9,102 nucleotides of DNA from contig JBPCJT010000173.1 of NCBI GenBank assembly GCA_051005015.1, forward strand, positions 1 through 9,102. The letters are read 5' to 3'. The DNA comes from JACMME01 sp051005015 (GTDB taxonomy: Bacteria > Gemmatimonadota > Gemmatimonadetes > Gemmatimonadales > Gemmatimonadaceae). The notes beneath the pieces are model-generated. The model saw only the letters and a list, made by a program, of their open reading frames with translations, ran no database searches and was not told the DNA's origin. The position numbers were made by a program, and so were the translations under genes. Below, piece by piece: positions 5,686-9,102 of this stretch; positions within the stretch are counted from its first letter, which is position 1, and each line of letters begins with the position of its first letter.

Positions 5686-6822
5686 CTAAATAACAATCGT
5701 TCCCACGTTGAATAAACTCTCCGTTTTCAATAAGTCGCCCGGTGTCACGAAATCGGAGGCTGTGCGAACGAGTTGCTGGAACGGCGGCGCCTGGGATAGG
5801 GAGACGCTTTGCGGACGTGCAGCGGCGGCGGCGCGCTTGCGCTTCGAAGGTGCGGGAGTGACAACTCCCGCCGACTCCGCGGTGGAGTAGGCTACGGCAA
5901 AACGGTCGATTGCGGCACGGAGCTCGTCGTCCGACACTACCGTCGCGGCTGCGGAGCGTGCTGGACGCGCGGCGTGGCTGCGTCTTCGTGGCGTTCTTGC
6001 GGCGCCAACAGGTGCCGGCACTTGTTTCACCTCCTCGAGATACACTTTGATCAGAGCGTCTACCTCCGCCTGGGTGGGTGCCGCGGGCTCCGCCGCGCGC
6101 GCCGGTGCACGCGCTGAAGCGCGCGAGGGACGCGCCTCCTCTCCGCTCCAGACGCGCGCCGTGGGCGTCGATGCCCATGCGAGAAGACTGTCTGGGTGCA
6201 CGCCACTTCCGCGAGGGGGAGCGGTCGCGGCGGCTGCCGGCGCTGCCATCGCTCCGGCCGGCCCTGCGGCTCGCGAGGGCGATGCCGACGGCCGGTTGAT
6301 GCTCAATGCGTAGATGTCAGTGAGCTCAGGGCGAGCCTCGTCGTAACAGCGATATACAAACTCCGAGCAGATCATTGGTTGGCGATTCCCGTCGCCTACC
6401 GCACCCGCTACCAGCTTGTTGAGCGCGACCGCTGCGGCGTCGAGCACAGTGCGCAGCAGTGCACGGAGGATCGGAGTCATTTTCGGCTTTCGCGTGAGAC
6501 CGAGAAATGCAAGGAGCAGGATCTGCTCGTAAGCGTAGCGCTGCCCCTGCGACAGGTAATTATCCGCCACGCCCATAACGGGGCTCATGTCGGGCGGAAG
6601 GTCCTTGAGTCGCCTCACCTTCACGAATTCGTTGCCGGTAAGGCTGGTGTCCACATCGCGGCTTACCACGCCCTGCTTGATCGATTCGCCGATCTGGCGG
6701 TTTGGGAGACAGATGGCCGCGTGGTTGACGTCTGTGCCATCAAATAACCGGATGGCTTTCGCGAGCAGTGACTTGCCGCGATAGAGCATGATATCCCCGG
6801 GCTGCAGCTCGTTGCGATTCAT
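5686..6822 (-). CDS. YiiX-type permuted papain-fold (NlpC/P60 superfamily) protein with low-complexity insert
   Basis: The protein has 378 residues. The N-terminal core starts with LQPGDIMLYRGKSLLAKAIR (6-25), then DVNHAAICL puts the catalytic His at H34. The candidate nucleophile C152 lies in PMICSEFVYRCYDEA. His before Cys is the circularly permuted order of the YiiX/YaeF branch. A stretch rich in Ala, Pro, Arg and Ser (about 178-345) follows and holds two short helical segments (about 250-267 and 297-313). It is followed by a final block, TASDFVTPGDLLKTESLF (354-371), which resembles the end of the family's fold. The family is linked to lipid, amide or peptide hydrolysis; the substrate here is unknown. 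No signal peptide is visible. The ATG has GAGG five bases upstream (6828-6831). It diverges from the sugar dehydrogenase across 540 bases and is flanked on both sides by heptad tracts. Confidence 0.82.
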   Translation of the reverse strand: MNRNELQPGDIMLYRGKSLLAKAIRLFDGTDVNHAAICLPNRQIGESIKQGVVSRDVDTSLTGNEFVKVRRLKDLPPDMSPVMGVADNYLSQGQRYAYEQILLLAFLGLTRKPKMTPILRALLRTVLDAAAVALNKLVAGAVGDGNRQPMICSEFVYRCYDEARPELTDIYALSINRPSASPSRAAGPAGAMAAPAAAATAPPRGSGVHPDSLLAWASTPTARVWSGEEARPSRASARAPARAAEPAAPTQAEVDALIKVYLEEVKQVPAPVGAARTPRRRSHAARPARSAAATVVSDDELRAAIDRFAVAYSTAESAGVVTPAPSKRKRAAAAARPQSVSLSQAPPFQQLVRTASDFVTPGDLLKTESLFNVGTIVI

Positions 6823-6839
6823 GGGAGCCTCATCGAGTT

Positions 6840-6853
6840 GGGAAGCGGGAAGC
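6840..6853. repeat. Heptad tract, unit GGGAAGC (2 exact units)
   Basis: Two exact adjacent copies lie just upstream of the ribosome site of the YiiX-type gene, inside its probable leader. A single GGGAAGC is also found at 5533-5539, next to the large GTGATAC array. Confidence 0.55.
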
Positions 6854-6906
6854 GCAATAAGGTGTGCAAATCCTGTTTATCGCGCCAGACGACAAAGCAG
6901 CGTAAA

Positions 6907-6926
6907 GGGAGCGGGAGGCGGGAGGC
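6907..6926. repeat. Heptad tract, unit GGGAGGC (2 exact units plus a 6-base unit)
   Basis: GGGAGC is followed by two exact GGGAGGC copies. GGGAGGC is a rotation of the reverse complement of CCGCCTC, the unit after the YiiX-type gene at 5657-5684. The tract begins 85 bases upstream of the YiiX-type start and would be in the leader if transcription begins further upstream. Confidence 0.6.
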
Positions 6927-6979
6927 CGCGATCGGGATCCCACCATGGAAATCGGGACGAGATGTCTCGAGGCGCGCGG

Positions 6980-7006
6980 GCCACGCGGCGGAGAATGCTG
7001 CGTGGC
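6980..7006. other. Strong hairpin in the divergent intergenic region
   Basis: Arms 6980-6989 (GCCACGCGGC) and 6997-7006 (GCTGCGTGGC) pair over 10 bp, with one G-T pair and a 7-base loop. No T run follows on either side, so it is not a standard terminator. It could act in the leader of either diverging gene; its role is unknown. Confidence 0.45.
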
Positions 7007-7178
7007 ACGGGAAACCCCAGCAAAGGAGATACAGACTATACGGCAAGTGCGTGCTGAGGTCAGTGGCAGCGCATGGTCGGCCTATATCGCCGCAAGTGCC
7101 TGTGTCCGTGCAAGGTTTCAGATATCGAATGCGCGGTTATCGATTCCCGAGCGCCGCATCCCGCGCTGTACCACCCGG

Positions 7179-7199
7179 GCACCAAGCACCAGGCACCGC
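7179..7199. repeat. Heptad tract, unit GCACCNN (3 units)
   Basis: Three adjacent units, GCACCAA, GCACCAG and GCACCGC, lie in the spacer upstream of the sugar dehydrogenase gene. The unit resembles the reverse complement of GTGGTGC units in the 5540-5636 array, though the match is short. Confidence 0.6.
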
Positions 7200-7272
7200 A
7201 CTCGTAGTCAGCAAAACTCTAACAATGATATGCTTTCCGTTCCGAGAATCCGGCCATATCTTCGTCGGGATG

Positions 7273-7313
7273 ATTCGCAATCCGCAGTCCGATATCCGCA
7301 ATCCCAGTCCGAA
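7273..7313. repeat. Heptad tract, unit ATCCGCA (5 heptads and one 6-base unit)
   Basis: Contiguous degenerate units start at 7273 (ATTCGCA), 7280 (ATCCGCA), 7287 (GTCCGAT), 7294 (ATCCGCA), 7301 (6 bases, ATCCCA) and 7307 (GTCCGAA). The tract ends 49 bases before the start of the sugar dehydrogenase gene, within its likely leader or promoter. Confidence 0.72.
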
Positions 7314-7362
7314 CATGTACCCTACTTTCGCCACTGATCTCGACGCATACCGGAATTCCACC

Positions 7363-8670
7363 ATGCGAATTCTTACCCTGCTATCCACAACCCTGCTCCT
7401 CACTTTTGTCGCGTGCAACCCTCGTGTCGGGAATGAGTCCCCCGCGCGCGACGCAGCCGCCGATCAGCCAGGGGCCGTCTGCGATGCAGACGACGGCGGA
7501 ATCACGCTGGCGCCGGGCTTCTGCGCCGCGGTATTTGCGGACGGCTTGGGCCGCGCGCGCCACATCGCGGCCGCGCCGAATGGAGACCTATTTGTCGCGA
7601 TAGCCAACCAGCAGGCGCAGCCAGGAGGGATACTCGCACTGCGCGACACGACGGGCGACGGCAAGGCCGATGTCACCGCGCGCTTTGGCGATAACGGAGG
7701 TACTGGAATCGCGCTGCATGGCGGCTCGCTCTACTTCGCCACGGACGCTGAAGTACTTCGCTATCCCCTCACCGCTGGGGAGTTGCGGCCCTCAGGTGCG
7801 CCTGACACGATAGTCGCGGGGCTGCCGAACGACCGTAATCACCGCGCCAAGGAGACTGCTTTCGGCGCCGATGGGGCGCTGTACGTCAACATCGGCGCGC
7901 CCACAAATTCCTGCCAGGTAGCGGATCGCCAGTCGGGATCTCCGGGCCAGGATCCGTGTCCCGACCTCGAGACGCGTGCCGGCATCTGGCGCTTCGATGC
8001 GACGCGCAAGGGACAGACGCAAGCGAATGGGACACGCTACGCCACCGGACTACGCAATGTCGTGGCGCTTGCCTTCGACGCATCAGGCCAAACGCTGTAC
8101 GGCGCTCAGCACGGGCGGGACCAGCTATATCAGAACTGGCCTGGCAGCTATACGGAGCAACAGAGCGCGGAGCAGCCGTCCGAAGAGTTGTTCCGCATCA
8201 ACCAGGGTAGCGACTTCGGCTGGCCGTACTGCTACCACGATAACGCGCTCGGCATGAAGGTGCTGGCGCCCGAGTATGGAGGCGATGGGCGCACCGAAGG
8301 ACGCTGCGCCAGCAAAGGTGCACCGATCATGGCCTTCCCGGGCCACTGGGCCCCTAACGGTCTGCTCTTTTATTCCGGCTCCGCATTTCCGGCTCGATAT
8401 CGCGCAGGCGCTTTCATCGCCTTCCATGGATCGTGGAATCGTGCACCGCTTCCGCAGGCCGGTTACAAAGTCGTGTTCGTTCCATTTGCGGACGGCAACC
8501 CAACTGGTGGGTATGAGGTGTTCGCGGATGGCTTCGCAGGCGCCGACTCGATCGCCGCACCCAATCAGGCGCGCTATCGCCCAATGGGATTGGCGCACGC
8601 AAGTGACGGGTCGCTGTATATCTCTGATACCGAGAAGGGACGTGTGTGGCGAGTGATGTGGCGTCGATGA
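7363..8670 (+). CDS. Lipoprotein PQQ-dependent sugar (sorbosone/pyranose-type) dehydrogenase
   Basis: The protein has 435 residues. MRILTLLSTTLLLTFVAC is a lipoprotein signal with C18 as lipid anchor; Phe at -3 of the lipobox is slightly unusual. The mature part is a six-bladed propeller of the soluble quinoprotein glucose/sorbosone dehydrogenase type, beginning ITLAPGF (47-53). Conserved-looking family segments include DRNHRAKETAFGADGALYVN (157-176), ATGLRN with R231, AQHGRD with H250, GWPYCYHD (286-293), FHGSWNR with H355 and RPMGLAHASDGSLYISD (406-422). Such enzymes oxidise sugars or aldehydes in the periplasm with PQQ and Ca2+, passing electrons to the respiratory chain. PQQ binding and substrate are inferred. 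Cysteine spacing (C40/C54, C184/C199, C290/C315) would allow disulfides. The start is fixed by the signal, with weak GGAA 7 bases upstream. No cytochrome partner or PQQ synthesis gene is visible. A hairpin follows 9 bases after the stop. Confidence 0.88.
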   Translation: MRILTLLSTTLLLTFVACNPRVGNESPARDAAADQPGAVCDADDGGITLAPGFCAAVFADGLGRARHIAAAPNGDLFVAIANQQAQPGGILALRDTTGDGKADVTARFGDNGGTGIALHGGSLYFATDAEVLRYPLTAGELRPSGAPDTIVAGLPNDRNHRAKETAFGADGALYVNIGAPTNSCQVADRQSGSPGQDPCPDLETRAGIWRFDATRKGQTQANGTRYATGLRNVVALAFDASGQTLYGAQHGRDQLYQNWPGSYTEQQSAEQPSEELFRINQGSDFGWPYCYHDNALGMKVLAPEYGGDGRTEGRCASKGAPIMAFPGHWAPNGLLFYSGSAFPARYRAGAFIAFHGSWNRAPLPQAGYKVVFVPFADGNPTGGYEVFADGFAGADSIAAPNQARYRPMGLAHASDGSLYISDTEKGRVWRVMWRR

Positions 8671-8678
8671 AATAGAGC

Positions 8679-8713
8679 AACCAGGGACCAGAAGTTCTTG
8701 GTTCCAGGTTCTG
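8679..8713. repeat. Heptad tract folding into a hairpin after the sugar dehydrogenase gene
   Basis: Five 7-base units (AACCAGG, GACCAGA, AGTTCTT, GGTTCCA, GGTTCTG) run from 8679 to 8713. The first two are roughly complementary to the last ones. Bases 8679-8690 pair with 8699-8710 over 12 positions, with one A-A mismatch and one G-T pair around an 8-base loop. It starts 8 bases after the stop codon. There is no T run, so it could be a factor-dependent terminator aid or an mRNA 3' stabiliser. Confidence 0.6.
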
Positions 8714-8849
8714 CGGCACAGCTTCCCTTGTCGTCCACGGCGAAGCGATCGTTACCGTGCGCGATAGAACGGTGGCAGGAGTGACGCGTGTCTTGGGCAC
8801 GGTGGAGGGTGCCGGACACTTGCCTAATTCTTATCGCCGAGCAGAACTT

Positions 8850-9102
8850 ATGGTCATGCCTGCGTCAATCGATTTCTATTCCGCCGACATGGTCCGCGCC
8901 CTACCGGACGACGGGAATCGGTACGAGACTGTGTACGGAGAGCTTCTCGTGAGTCCGGCGCCTCGCGGTTGGCACCACGAAGCGCCGGTTATATCAGGAA
9001 GTGGGAATTCCGCTGTATTGGCTTGTCGATGGCGACGCGCGCTGCGCCGAAATCTGGCGTCCTTCCGCCAAATTTCCCGAGATTGAGGGCGAAGAGATGC
9101 GC
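8850..9102 (+). pseudogene. Uma2-family (DUF820) nuclease gene with internal deletion and frame change; runs off window
   Basis: The N-terminal part, from ATG 8850, reads MVMPASIDFYSADMVRALPD, then RYETVYGELLVSPAPRGWHHE, the standard opening of Uma2 proteins. After about 8979 this frame leaves the family and stops at 9084-9086. The frame one base further on, from 8977, reads TKRRLYQEVGIPLYWLVDGD, then a segment with EIWRPSAKFPEIEGEEM. That is the C-terminal part of the same family and stays open to the right edge. The middle of the domain, usually about 70 residues including the PD-type catalytic strand, is absent. Uma2 proteins are restriction-endonuclease-like and widespread in multicopy, especially in cyanobacteria; the native role is unclear. 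The copy as read cannot make the fold. A weak purine stretch precedes the ATG. An assembly error is possible, but a deletion explains both the missing middle and the frame change. Confidence 0.78.

Larger units (their letters stand above)
6823..7362. other. Long divergent intergenic region (540 bases)
   Basis: This gap lies between the diverging YiiX-type and sugar dehydrogenase genes. It holds the ribosome site of the former, four heptad tracts (listed separately) and one strong hairpin. GGAA at 7352-7355 is a weak ribosome site for the dehydrogenase. I saw no convincing -35/-10 promoter, tRNA or riboswitch fold. The frame in phase with the dehydrogenase is open back to 6838, but its translation is low in complexity, matches nothing I know, and lies before a clear lipoprotein signal. 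Confidence 0.6.

Noticed and set aside
6838..7362. N-terminal extension of the sugar dehydrogenase (175 residues)
   Set aside because: The translation is basic and low in complexity, crosses four heptad tracts, and would bury the lipoprotein signal that starts at 7363.
8714..8849. Open frame upstream of the Uma2 remnant as an antitoxin-like gene
   Set aside because: The frame reads in phase into the Uma2 start, but has no ribosome site or recognisable motif of its own.

Overview
The window is GC-rich, gene-dense bacterial DNA with no rRNA, tRNA, CRISPR or transposase gene that I can see. GTG and TTG starts, a secreted amidohydrolase, a lipoprotein PQQ-type sugar dehydrogenase and a CarH-like B12 regulator fit an aerobic, light-exposed soil or water bacterium. 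Gemmatimonadota is my best guess, but this is an impression from protein style and no marker gene proves it.

Region 1 (1-3705) looks like a light and oxidative-stress cluster. A MerR-family regulator with a cobalamin-binding domain runs off the left edge on the minus strand and keeps every signature residue of the CarH photoreceptors. It diverges, across a 63-base gap holding a small dyad, from an NDUFA9-like short-chain dehydrogenase fused to a probable DUF1990 domain. Convergent to that gene is a minus-strand pair, an OsmC-like peroxide/thiol protein followed by a DCC (DUF393) thiol-disulfide oxidoreductase, coupled by a one-base stop/start overlap. Diverging from osmC is a small T4 endonuclease V-like pyrimidine-dimer glycosylase. 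Light sensing, redox defence and UV-lesion repair therefore sit side by side; joint regulation is an inference.

Region 2 (3706-8713) holds four genes that look unrelated in function: a secreted amidohydrolase, a two-helix membrane protein, a YiiX-type permuted papain-fold protein with a large low-complexity insert, and a lipoprotein PQQ-dependent sugar dehydrogenase. Their spacers are filled with degenerate tandem repeats that almost all have a 7-base period. There are nine such tracts with several different unit sequences. At the YiiX-type gene, and more weakly at the amidohydrolase, the tract before the gene is the reverse complement of the tract after it, so the two ends of one transcript could pair. 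This is the least explained signal in the window.

Region 3 (8714-9102) has a short spacer and then a Uma2-family nuclease gene. Its N-terminal and C-terminal parts are both recognisable but lie in different frames with the middle missing, so it is a decayed copy; its end lies beyond the window.
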